Below are positions 1 to 5,220 of a stretch of DNA of 5,220 nucleotides, in pieces (position 1 is the stretch's first letter; every line of letters begins with the position of its first letter). This stretch comes from Deltaproteobacteria bacterium (lineage in GTDB: Bacteria; Desulfobacterota; Desulfobacteria; Desulfobacterales; JAABPS01), in contig JAFDFT010000209.1 in assembly GCA_019309685.1 (NCBI GenBank), forward strand, positions 1 to 5,220, in the 5' to 3' direction. The translations under genes and the position numbers were made by a program. Below the pieces are notes generated by a model, which saw nothing but the letters and a program-made list of their open reading frames with translations, had not been told where the DNA came from and made no database searches.

Positions 1-716
1 CGGCTGACAATGTATTTGGCAGAAAAACTAAATTTATCGGCACACTGGGAACCGCTGTTGTAAAGATCTTTGATATGACTGTTGCTTCCACCGGTGCCAA
101 TGAAAAATTGCTCATCCGTGAACAAATTCCTTATCTTTCGAGTTTCACACAATCCGGCTCCCATGCTTCATATTATCCGGGAGCCCAACCCATAGATATT
201 AAACTTCTATTTTCACCGGACAGCGGCAAAGTTTTAGGCGCTCAGATGATTGGCAGACAGGGTGTCGATAAAAGGATAGACGTCATTGCCACTGCCATTC
301 GAGGCTCTATGACCGTATTTGATCTCGAAGAACTCGAGCTTGCTTACGCGCCGCCCTATTCATCAGCTAAAGATCCGGTCAATATAGCAGGATTTGTGGC
401 TGCAAATATTATAAAAAAAGATATGAGCATCATCCACTGGACTGAGCTCGAAAAAGCAGACGATAAAAACATTGTCGTCATTGACCTTCGCACTGCCAAA
501 GAAATTAAAGAAGAAGGAACGATTGAAGAAGCTGTCAATATTCCAGTGGATGATTTAAGAGATAAATTGGACGAACTGGATAAAAGTAAAAGCTATTACC
601 TTTTTTGTGCCGTGGGTTTTAGAGGATATCTTGCTCATCGCATTCTAGAACAAAACGGATTCACCTCAAAAAACATCAGCGGCGGATATGATATTTATAA
701 ACATAGACTAAAATAA
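1..716 (+). CDS. Pyridine nucleotide-disulfide oxidoreductase (CoA-disulfide reductase/NADH oxidase type) fused to rhodanese, 5' end missing
   Basis: The reading frame is open from position 3 to the TAA at 714-716, so about 237 C-terminal residues are present; the FAD- and NAD-binding domains and the active-site cysteine lie before the window. Codons 3-410 encode the dimerisation domain typical of CoA-disulfide reductases and NADH oxidases: GAQMIGRQGVDKRIDV, then LELAYAPPYSSAKDPVN, which in the family reaches across to the partner's active site. From about 420 a rhodanese domain follows, with VIDLRT near its start and the loop CAVGFRG, whose cysteine codon is at 606-608; this is the expected persulfide-carrying residue. 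The family reduces CoA disulfides, polysulfide or sulfane sulfur using NAD(P)H, with rhodanese as the sulfur-transfer partner. An ATG at 75 is internal to the domain and is not the start. Which substrate is used cannot be decided here. The domain calls are firm. Confidence 0.9.
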   Translation, partial: ADNVFGRKTKFIGTLGTAVVKIFDMTVASTGANEKLLIREQIPYLSSFTQSGSHASYYPGAQPIDIKLLFSPDSGKVLGAQMIGRQGVDKRIDVIATAIRGSMTVFDLEELELAYAPPYSSAKDPVNIAGFVAANIIKKDMSIIHWTELEKADDKNIVVIDLRTAKEIKEEGTIEEAVNIPVDDLRDKLDELDKSKSYYLFCAVGFRGYLAHRILEQNGFTSKNISGGYDIYKHRLK

Positions 717-853
717 ATTTAAATGGAAATAATTTATCCGGTTATCTGCAAAAGACTAGTGAACCGTTTTATATGGATTCTTCCGATAATTTGAGCTCTT
801 TAGATAACCAGAAAGAAAAATATGCATAACGGTCATCACCCATATACACAGCC

Positions 854-979
854 GTCATCACCCGGCTTGTCCGGGTGATCCAGGGTTACAGATAAAATTA
901 TTACATTTATACTTTAACAAACAAAAAAATCTAAAGAATAAGTTGCTATATGGATACCCCGGATGAACCGGGGTATGAC
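854..979. repeat. MITE-like element of 126 bp with hairpin ends
   Basis: The outer ends are GTCATCACCCGG (854-865) and CCGGGGTATGAC (968-979), which are inverted copies matching at 10 of 12 positions. Each end folds by itself: ATCACCCGG (857-865) pairs with CCGGGTGAT (871-879) around a 5-nt loop, and ATACCCCGG (954-962) pairs with CCGGGGTAT (968-976), also around a 5-nt loop. The interior is AT-rich and has no reading frame. GTCATCACCC also occurs once more just outside, at 832-841, perhaps a partial extra end. Short repeats with GTCAT...CCCGG hairpin ends are common multicopy intergenic elements in many bacteria; calling this one multicopy is inference. Confidence 0.65.
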
Positions 980-1048
980 AAAGGAAGTTCACTTGTCTTT
1001 TGCGAATAACCAAAACAATTTAAATAGGTGTCTAAAGACATTTTAACT

Positions 1049-1191
1049 CATAGATGAGCAATTTTTCGTTAGGTCAAGGAAATCTAGGAATTGCGCGTAG
1101 GCGTACTCAGTTGTACGTCGCACAAGCAATTCCGAAGATTTATCCGCCTCAGGCGGGTTGACGCAGAGATTACGGAAAAGGGCCATTTATG
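1049..1191. repeat. Second MITE-like element, about 143 bp, nearly fully palindromic
   Basis: The outer ends form imperfect terminal inverted repeats: 1049-1071 (CATAGATGAGCAATTTTTCG...) and 1170-1191 (reverse complement CATAAATGGCCCTTTTCCG...), with about 16 of 22 aligned positions matching. Moving inward, GTCAA (1073-1077) pairs with TTGAC (1158-1162), AATCT (1081-1085) with AGATT (1136-1140), GGAATTGC (1087-1094) with GCAATTCC (1126-1133), and CGTAC (1102-1106) with GTACG (1113-1117). A compact dyad, CCGCCT-C-AGGCGG (1144-1156), sits only on the right arm. The element ends right before the ribosome binding site of the ArsC-fusion gene, so it forms the 5' leader DNA of that gene. It has no coding capacity of its own. 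Confidence 0.6.
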
Positions 1192-1192
1192 T

Positions 1193-1201
1193 GAGAAAGG
1201 A
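1193..1201 (+). promoter_or_regulatory. Ribosome binding site for the FMN reductase-ArsC fusion
   Basis: GAGAAAGGA lies 7 nt before the ATG at 1209 and fixes that codon as the start. Upstream in-frame TTG (1158) and GTG (1191) codons lack a comparable site, and the TTG lies inside the palindromic repeat. Confidence 0.7.
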
Positions 1202-1208
1202 AAACAAT

Positions 1209-2186
1209 ATGCTGGCACTAGGCTTATTCGGTAGCCCTCGAAAAAAAGGAAACACCGCATTTTTGCTAAATGCTTTTTTAGAAGAAATCGAAAGGCATGG
1301 TGTACAAACGCAAACCATTGATGTCTGCAAGATGAATATTCAACCCTGCAAGGGATGCGCGTATTGCGAAAAATATGGATTTTGCGTCATTGATGATGAT
1401 GATATGCGGTCCGTTATATATCCTCTGCTTCGGAAAGCGGATATTGTTATCACAGCCACACCAATATTTTTTTACAGTGCCACCGCACAGCTAAAAGCGC
1501 TTATCGACAGAAGCCAGGCGCTTTGGTCCAGAAGATACAAGTTTGATCTATTCGATCCCTTTAGTAAATTCCGGCGCGGGTTTTTGCTCTCGCTTGGCGC
1601 TACAAAAGGCAAAAATCTGTTTGATGGTGTTATCCTGACTACCAAATATTTCTATGACGCGGTTAACGCGAGCTATGAAGGCAGCTTAACGTATCGGCAT
1701 ATTGAAAATCCTGGCGACATGAAATTGCATCCTTCTGTACTGGAGGACATTAAAAACGCCGCAAAGGATCTTATCGATCCGGTTTTAAATAAAAAAAGAA
1801 TTCTATTTGCCTGTGTGGGGAATACGTGCCGCAGTCAAATGGCCGGTGCTTTCGCTCAAATCATGTTTGGTGATAAAGTTGACGTACTCACTGGTGGCTC
1901 CCAACCGGAAGAACTGGTCAATCCGGTCATGGAAGAAGTTATGCGAGAAAAAGGAATTGATATGGCATATCGAAAACCGCAGTCAATTAATGATGCCATT
2001 GAAAATACACCGCCGGACTGGATTATTACCATGGGCTGCGGGGAAGAATGCCCATTTGTTCCAGGCGCAAAAGTGGAAGATTGGAATATTAATGATCCTG
2101 CGGGTCAGCCGATAGAGTTTATGCGTAAAACAAGAGATGAAATTGAAGAAAAAGTGAAGACCCTTATTCCGAATAAAATCAAATAG
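1209..2186 (+). CDS. Iron-sulfur flavoprotein/NADPH-dependent FMN reductase domain fused to thioredoxin-type arsenate reductase (ArsC/LMW-PTP fold)
   Basis: This is a 325-residue, two-domain protein in one uninterrupted frame. Residues 1-190 are a flavodoxin-fold FMN reductase: GSPRKKGNT (8-16) is the FMN phosphate loop. CKGCAYCEKYGFC (Cys47, 50, 53, 59) has the C-x2-C-x2-C-x5-C spacing of the [4Fe-4S] site of iron-sulfur flavoproteins. Residues 197-325 are a complete ArsC/low-molecular-weight phosphatase domain: nucleophile loop CVGNTCRS (Cys202, Arg208), MGCGEEC (Cys277 and Cys281, placed like the relay cysteines of staphylococcal-type ArsC) and NDPAG (catalytic acid Asp296). The likely job is reduction of arsenate to arsenite in the cytoplasm. 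The attached flavin/Fe-S domain may supply the electrons; that is inference, as is arsenate rather than a phosphoprotein as substrate. The ATG at 1209 is preferred over upstream TTG/GTG codons because of its ribosome binding site. No ArsR, ArsB or Acr3 gene is visible in the window. Confidence 0.85.
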   Translation: MLALGLFGSPRKKGNTAFLLNAFLEEIERHGVQTQTIDVCKMNIQPCKGCAYCEKYGFCVIDDDDMRSVIYPLLRKADIVITATPIFFYSATAQLKALIDRSQALWSRRYKFDLFDPFSKFRRGFLLSLGATKGKNLFDGVILTTKYFYDAVNASYEGSLTYRHIENPGDMKLHPSVLEDIKNAAKDLIDPVLNKKRILFACVGNTCRSQMAGAFAQIMFGDKVDVLTGGSQPEELVNPVMEEVMREKGIDMAYRKPQSINDAIENTPPDWIITMGCGEECPFVPGAKVEDWNINDPAGQPIEFMRKTRDEIEEKVKTLIPNKIK

Positions 2187-2204
2187 GGTCTCTCTAATTT
2201 TGTT

Positions 2205-2212
2205 GAAAGGAG
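2205..2212 (+). promoter_or_regulatory. Strong ribosome binding site for the anchored protein
   Basis: GAAAGGAG lies 6 nt before ATG 2219. It is strong enough to select that start in frame 2, although the longest following open stretch is in another frame. That mismatch is what reveals the first frame break. Confidence 0.75.
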
Positions 2213-2218
2213 TAGAAG

Positions 2219-2876
2219 ATGAAGCACATTTCGAAGTTAATTATCGCTGTTTTCATTATAGGAATTTTATGGCTCGCCAATTTTTTATTAATGCCCCTAA
2301 AAAGTCAGAGCAAAATAATATACAAAAACAAACGGACCTTATAAACGAAGAAACTCGTGTTAATCAAGAGTATTTAAAAACAGAAAATGAAAAAGAAAAG
2401 GATTTCTTTAATCTGATCAATAATCTTAAAAAAAATGGGGATATCGATAATGCAGGTAAGTTCATTGAAGTCTACCAACAAAGCTTCTGGTATATAGCCC
2501 AGGTGAACTAATCCAACTTTGTTTTTCAACATTTCAAAAGAATCCAAAAGCTGGACTTCAGATACTTTCTCAGCTTTGTTTAAACATTGATTCTTCAACT
2601 GAAGGAAGCGGAACTTTACAAGAGGAAGTAAGCATATTACTTTTTAAAGATCGTGAGAAATTTATTGAAGGGCTCGCTGCGAATTTTGAAACTAAAAACC
2701 TTAATTGTCTTTTGAATGATATTTATTTCCCAACTGATATTCGCGAGGCGGCAAACTTTAATTATGAATTAGAAAACAAAAAACTTTTTGACTACTTAAA
2801 AAACCACAGACTCAAAGATAATAGTAACGTTAAACTGCTAATAAAAAAGTTCGAACCTAAAGAACCAAGAGGATAA
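2219..2876 (+). pseudogene. Membrane-anchored protein of unknown function, interrupted by two frame breaks
   Basis: I do not recognise this family. From ATG 2219 the frame encodes MKHISKLIIAVFIIGILW, a hydrophobic N-terminal anchor over residues 6-25, but stops after 41 codons (TAA 2342-2344). Reading continues sensibly in the next frame if one A is restored in the A5 run at 2299-2303, giving a charged, helical stretch with KTENEKEKDFFNLINNLKK up to about 2478. A second restored base, in the A3 run at 2480-2482, joins a third frame (KLLVYSPGELIQLCFS onward) that stays open to TAA 2874-2876. With both repairs the gene is 660 nt and encodes 219 residues: a short cytoplasmic tail, one membrane helix and a mostly helical exported domain. 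Both breaks are losses of one base in A runs, so sequencing error and true decay are both possible. The DNA is more AT-rich than the flanking genes. It begins 32 nt after the ArsC fusion and could share its transcript. Confidence 0.6.
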
Positions 2877-2901
2877 TAACACTACCAACCATTCACTACG
2901 A

Positions 2902-3012
2902 GAAGACTGGGCCATCACTGATCCAGCTGGAAAACCTATTGAGTTCATGCGTGAAATAAGGGACGAGATTGAGAAAAAAGTCACAGCGCTTTTGCCGGAT
3001 AAAATCAAATGA
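2902..3012 (+). pseudogene. Orphan C-terminal fragment of a second ArsC (36 codons)
   Basis: Codons 2902-3009, ending with TGA at 3010-3012, start with EDW and match the last 36 residues of the upstream ArsC domain at 26 of 36 positions (both contain DPAG, PIEFMR, RDEIE and end in KIK). The fragment keeps the catalytic-acid DPAG motif but has no nucleophile loop, relay cysteines, start codon or ribosome binding site. Homology stops abruptly at EDW; the preceding in-frame codons do not resemble ArsC, and the anchored-protein gene ends only 25 nt upstream. Many codons differ at third positions from the intact copy, so this is not a recent tandem duplicate but the remnant of a separate, diverged arsC-type gene. 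It is convergent with the minus-strand Fe-S gene and ends 50 nt from its stop. Confidence 0.8.
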
Positions 3013-3062
3013 AACCAGCAAAAGCGCCTTTTACATTATAATAATAACCGGATAAAATGGTT

Positions 3063-3833
3063 TTAAGAGTTTGCTGCATCCTGATAATTTTGTTCCAAAA
3101 TCTTACCCCTCACACTTACGACAACCTCTTCCAGAGGAATATTCTTTCCCGATCCGGATGCTTCCAATCCCTTTTTAACGATGCCTGGCAGGCCTGAACA
3201 GCAAGGGACCTCCATTACCAATGTTGTAATACTTTTTATATCCGCTGTTTCAAAAATCGCTGCAAATTTATCAATATATTCCTGTACGTCGTCAAATTTC
3301 GGGCACCCCACCATTACTACCTTTCCCTTTAAGAAATCCCTGTGAAGTGATGGGAAGGCAATGGGTACACAGTCTGCCACCACAAGAAGATCAGCCCCCT
3401 TTAAAAAAGGCGCTGTAGGCGGTACAAGTCTTATCTGAACGGGCCAGTGAGATAAAGCAGAATCTACATCTTCTATATTGGCAGGCCGGTTGGCCATTTC
3501 ACATGATGTGGATGATTCAAAATTTTGAATCTGTGTTGAAGGACATCCGCAAGCCATCGTCTCTTCTTTTTCTTCCTTATTTTTTTCTTTTTCCGCCAGA
3601 AAGGCCTCTACTGCTTCTTCATCAAACTCATCCGCTTCCCGTTCGACAACATGTAGCGCCCCAACCGGGCATTCTCCCAGACACGCCCCAAGTCCGTCAC
3701 AATATTTATCCGCAACGACTTTGGCCTTCCCATCGATTATCTCCAGCGCCCCTTCAGCGCATGATATCAAGCACTGCCCGCATCCATCACAAAGATCATC
3801 ATCTATTTCTATTATTTTTCGATTTACTTTCAT
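3063..3833 (-). CDS. 4Fe-4S ferredoxin-domain protein with cysteine-rich C-terminal domain
   Basis: This 256-residue cytoplasmic protein starts at ATG 3833-3831, preceded by GAGGTG 5 nt upstream. Residues 1-62 form a two-cluster ferredoxin domain. The first site is canonical, CDGCGQCLISC (Cys15, 18, 21, 25). The second is CDGLGACLGECP (Cys45, 51, 55), where leucine 48 replaces the second cysteine, so it may carry a [3Fe-4S] cluster or use another ligand. An acidic/lysine-rich linker (66-92) leads to ACGCPS (94-99). The C-terminal domain (about 125-256) has further cysteines in ADCVP (155), GCPK (177) and PCCSG (211-212). The protein probably carries electrons for, or senses redox through, an unidentified partner. 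It is the second gene of an operon: its ribosome binding site overlaps the stop of the HD gene, with 9 nt between them. Similar proteins are known to me from anaerobes and are usually annotated only as 4Fe-4S proteins. No specific role is proven. Confidence 0.85.
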   Translation of the reverse strand: MKVNRKIIEIDDDLCDGCGQCLISCAEGALEIIDGKAKVVADKYCDGLGACLGECPVGALHVVEREADEFDEEAVEAFLAEKEKNKEEKEETMACGCPSTQIQNFESSTSCEMANRPANIEDVDSALSHWPVQIRLVPPTAPFLKGADLLVVADCVPIAFPSLHRDFLKGKVVMVGCPKFDDVQEYIDKFAAIFETADIKSITTLVMEVPCCSGLPGIVKKGLEASGSGKNIPLEEVVVSVRGKILEQNYQDAANS

Positions 3834-3842
3834 AATATCACC

Positions 3843-4598
3843 TCAATTTATTAATTCTTTAACTTGTTTTTCGTTCAGTAATGCTTCTCTGGCAACCGAA
3901 CGGCCTTTTTTCGTTAGAAACGACTTCTCAATAATTTTTTCTATTCTTTCTTTATCTATACTATTTTCTTTTTGATTGTCCTCAACATTCGCGATAATAT
4001 CCGCGTCATATACCGCTTTAAAATTGATCGTCTCATCGTCCCGGGGCGAATGATGGTGCCCCACAATATCACATACCTCATTAATCAATTCTTCATTCGC
4101 GGCAAGTTTTTCCAGCAACTCTCTTGCAATAGGCGGTCCTTCCAGTTCCTGAAATTTTGCTGAAGTGCTTCCATGCTTCCGCTCAGCTTCATGAATGCCG
4201 ATATCATGAAGATAGGCGGCGGATAAAATTACCGCAAGGTTACCCCCTTCATATTTTCCTATTTTTTCCGCGTAACGGGCGACCCTCGTCGCGTGCCCGA
4301 TACGTTTAAAATCATTTTTAAAATACCTTTTCATTTCTATGGCCACCCTGTCTTTGAGAAGATCTTCTTTTTCTGCCAGCAGCTCCGGCGGAAGTGTCCC
4401 CAGGCATTGCTCCGCGTATTGGCAATAGGAAGCACATCCGAAATCCATTTCCGGATTGACAAATCTGTGCCCGCATTTACTGCATTTACGGTTTGTGTCA
4501 TCTTTAAAAAATTCGACCACATGACCGCATTCAGGACACTTCACTTCAAAGATAGATCCTGGTTTCCAATATTGTGTATCTTGTCCTGGGCATTTCAT
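3843..4598 (-). CDS. HD-domain phosphohydrolase-like protein with N-terminal zinc-ribbon and cysteine motifs
   Basis: This protein is 251 residues long from ATG 4598-4596. An upstream ATG (4616) and another at 4604 are in frame, but GGAGGA at 4610-4605 is correctly spaced (6 nt) only for 4598. Residues 21-42 form a zinc ribbon, CPEC...CSKC (Cys21, 24, 39, 42), with a further Cys3 in the conserved-looking start MKCPGQDTQYW. CASYCQYAEQC (Cys55, 59, 65) could add a metal or Fe-S site. The HD domain covers about 98-205: GHATRVA (His102), LHDIG (His131-Asp132), GHHHSP (His181-183) and YDADI (Asp198/200), so all metal-binding positions are present. HD enzymes hydrolyse phosphoester bonds, often of nucleotides or cyclic dinucleotides; this one's substrate is unknown. 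The gene leads the two-gene operon with the Fe-S protein and is divergent from the Crp/Fnr regulator, which suggests redox or stress control. No signal peptide or membrane segment is seen. Confidence 0.85.
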   Translation of the reverse strand: MKCPGQDTQYWKPGSIFEVKCPECGHVVEFFKDDTNRKCSKCGHRFVNPEMDFGCASYCQYAEQCLGTLPPELLAEKEDLLKDRVAIEMKRYFKNDFKRIGHATRVARYAEKIGKYEGGNLAVILSAAYLHDIGIHEAERKHGSTSAKFQELEGPPIARELLEKLAANEELINEVCDIVGHHHSPRDDETINFKAVYDADIIANVEDNQKENSIDKERIEKIIEKSFLTKKGRSVAREALLNEKQVKELIN

Positions 4599-4604
4599 GT
4601 TCAT

Positions 4605-4610
4605 TCCTCC
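4605..4610 (-). promoter_or_regulatory. Ribosome binding site choosing the HD gene start
   Basis: TCCTCC on the plus strand is GGAGGA on the minus strand. It abuts the ATG at 4604 (0 nt), is 6 nt from the ATG at 4598, and lies downstream of the ATG at 4616. Only 4598 has normal spacing. Confidence 0.75.
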
Positions 4611-4643
4611 ATTCATAAATGTCTTTCTTTGATTTTTGATTCC

Positions 4644-4649
4644 ATTTTA
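4644..4649 (-). promoter_or_regulatory. -10 box of the HD/Fe-S operon promoter
   Basis: The minus strand reads TAAAAT (5 of 6 to TATAAT), putting the start point near 4637. From there the centre of the palindrome at 4672-4685 is at -41.5, the standard class II position for Crp/Fnr activators. No good -35 hexamer lies 17 nt upstream, as expected for an activator-dependent promoter. Confidence 0.5.
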
Positions 4650-4671
4650 CATGACCTTTCCATTCATTGCC

Positions 4672-4685
4672 TTGACTTATGTCAA
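4672..4685. promoter_or_regulatory. Crp/Fnr-type operator TTGAC-N4-GTCAA between divergent genes
   Basis: TTGACTTATGTCAA is a perfect 5-4-5 dyad, the same architecture as the FNR box (TTGAT-N4-ATCAA) but with C/G in place of T/A at the inner position. It lies in the 123-bp gap between the minus-strand operon and a Crp/Fnr gene. That makes the adjacent regulator its likely ligand (inference). It is placed to activate the operon and, by covering the regulator's -35 region, to repress the regulator. Confidence 0.7.
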
Positions 4686-4699
4686 AAAAGGATGATATT
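4672..4699 (+). promoter_or_regulatory. Probable promoter of the Crp/Fnr regulator gene
   Basis: TTGACT (4672-4677) matches the -35 consensus at 5 of 6 positions and is followed after 16 bp by GATATT (4694-4699), a weak -10. The -35 box is the left half of the palindrome, so bound regulator would block it. AAGGAT (4711-4716) then serves as ribosome binding site, 5 nt before ATG 4722. Confidence 0.4.
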
Positions 4700-4721
4700 T
4701 TTCTTTTAAAAAGGATAAATA

Positions 4722-5220
4722 ATGGAAAAAATTCTAAATATCATATCAAATACACCCCTTTTCAGCAGCCTTACTGAAGATCAAATGCAAGATCTAAGCC
4801 AGATTTCCATCCAAAAGCGCTTTAAAAAAGGGGAAACCATATACTTCGAAGGAGATGAGGGAAACGGCTTCTATATCGTTATTGACGGAAATGTAAAAAT
4901 TTTTAAGCTTTCCATAGAGGGAAAAGAGCACATTCTTCACTTTTTTGGGCCGGGTGAGCCTATCGGCGAGGTACCTGTTTTTTCGGGACAACGGTTTCCT
5001 GCAAACGCGGAAGCTGTTGAGTCGACGCATCTTCTTTTTTTTCCAAGAACCTCCTTTATTGATCTTATCTCAAAAAACCCGTCTTTGTCTATAAATATGC
5101 TGGCTGTTCTTTCAAAGCGTCTTAAAGAATTTACCGTACAGATAGAAAATCTTTCCCTCAAAGAAGTCCCTGCCAGACTTGCTTCCTACCTCATTCTTCT
5201 CTCTAAAGAACAGGGAACAG
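4722..5220 (+). CDS. Crp/Fnr-family transcriptional regulator, 3' end missing
   Basis: The frame is open from ATG 4722 to the window end (166 residues), with AAGGAT 5 nt upstream. Residues 10-110 form the cyclic-nucleotide-binding-type beta-roll (TPLFSSLTEDQ, RFKKGETIYFEGDEGNGFYI, FFGPGEPIGEVPVFSG, PANAEAVE). Residues 112-147 are the long dimerisation helix, and LKEVPARLASYLILLS opens the DNA-binding domain; the recognition helix is outside the window. No cysteine occurs in the visible part, which rules out an FNR-type N-terminal [4Fe-4S] oxygen sensor. The Arg-Ser pair that holds cAMP phosphate in CRP is replaced (QRFPANAEA), so cAMP is unlikely. Its signal could be NO or haem/redox, as in HcpR/DNR-type members, but this is not shown. 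It is divergent from the HD/Fe-S operon and faces the TTGAC-N4-GTCAA box, its probable binding site. Confidence 0.9.
   Translation, partial: MEKILNIISNTPLFSSLTEDQMQDLSQISIQKRFKKGETIYFEGDEGNGFYIVIDGNVKIFKLSIEGKEHILHFFGPGEPIGEVPVFSGQRFPANAEAVESTHLLFFPRTSFIDLISKNPSLSINMLAVLSKRLKEFTVQIENLSLKEVPARLASYLILLSKEQGT

Noticed and set aside
733..745. 13-nt motif TTTATCCGGTTAT, found inverted at 3044-3056, both just after gene ends
   Set aside because: One 13-nt match in a 5-kb window is close to chance expectation, and there is no further similarity around it.
740..809. Inverted repeat GGTTATCT (740-747) / AGATAACC (802-809) after the rhodanese gene, as a terminator
   Set aside because: The arms are 54 nt apart, AT-rich and not followed by a T run, so a terminator call is not supported.
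1029..1058. Two short dyads, TGTCT-AA-AGACA and CTCAT-AG-ATGAG, as tandem operators
   Set aside because: They are different sequences with 5-bp arms, and the second overlaps the end of the palindromic repeat; no regulator is implicated.
1158..1208. Upstream TTG start adding 17 residues to the FMN reductase-ArsC fusion
   Set aside because: The extra codons lie inside the palindromic repeat, have no ribosome binding site, and the FMN-reductase fold begins properly at MLALGLFGSP from ATG 1209.
2374..2598. Minus-strand open frame of 74 codons opposite the anchored protein
   Set aside because: It has no ribosome binding site and a phenylalanine-rich product. It is the complement of the A-rich broken gene, whose repaired plus-strand reading is far more protein-like.
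3018..3062. Bidirectional terminator between the convergent arsC stub and Fe-S gene
   Set aside because: Only weak stems are seen (AAAAG-CGC-CTTTT at 3020-3032 and AACC/GGTT at 3046-3062). Neither has a stable GC stem plus T run.
3503..3975. Plus-strand open frames opposite the Fe-S and HD genes
   Set aside because: Their products are low-complexity and lack motifs, while the minus-strand frames encode clear domains with conserved residues.

Overview
The window (about 5.2 kb, moderately AT-rich) reads like the chromosome of a strict or facultative anaerobe, most likely a member of the Desulfobacterota (deltaproteobacteria). This rests on gene content: a CoA-disulfide-reductase-like flavoprotein fused to rhodanese, an iron-sulfur flavoprotein-type reductase fused to an arsenate reductase, a ferredoxin-like Fe-S protein paired with an HD-domain protein, and a Crp/Fnr regulator with no cysteines. 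The taxonomic guess is inference from protein style, not from a marker gene.

Left part (1-1208): the 3' end of a pyridine nucleotide-disulfide oxidoreductase with a C-terminal rhodanese domain, then a 492-bp non-coding stretch. That stretch holds two different MITE-like repeats. One is 126 bp and ends in near-identical 9-bp hairpins. The other is about 143 bp, an almost fully self-complementary element that stops just before the ribosome binding site of the next gene.

Middle part (1209-3012): one continuous reading frame joins an FMN reductase / iron-sulfur flavoprotein domain to a complete thioredoxin-type ArsC (low-molecular-weight phosphatase fold) domain. It is followed by a membrane-anchored protein of unknown function that reads through only if two single bases are restored, both in A runs. 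After that comes an orphan 36-codon piece of a second, diverged ArsC C-terminus. This looks like a locus that once held two arsC-type genes and has decayed or been interrupted.

Right part (3063-5220): two tightly spaced genes on the minus strand (HD-domain protein with zinc-ribbon and cysteine motifs, then a polyferredoxin-like protein) diverge from a Crp/Fnr-family regulator on the plus strand, which is cut by the window end. The 123-bp gap contains one perfect TTGAC-N4-GTCAA palindrome. It lies exactly 41.5 bp upstream of the start point predicted from a good -10 box of the minus-strand operon, and it overlaps the -35 region of the regulator gene. The simplest reading is a self-contained redox or stress-response module in which the regulator activates the operon and limits its own expression.
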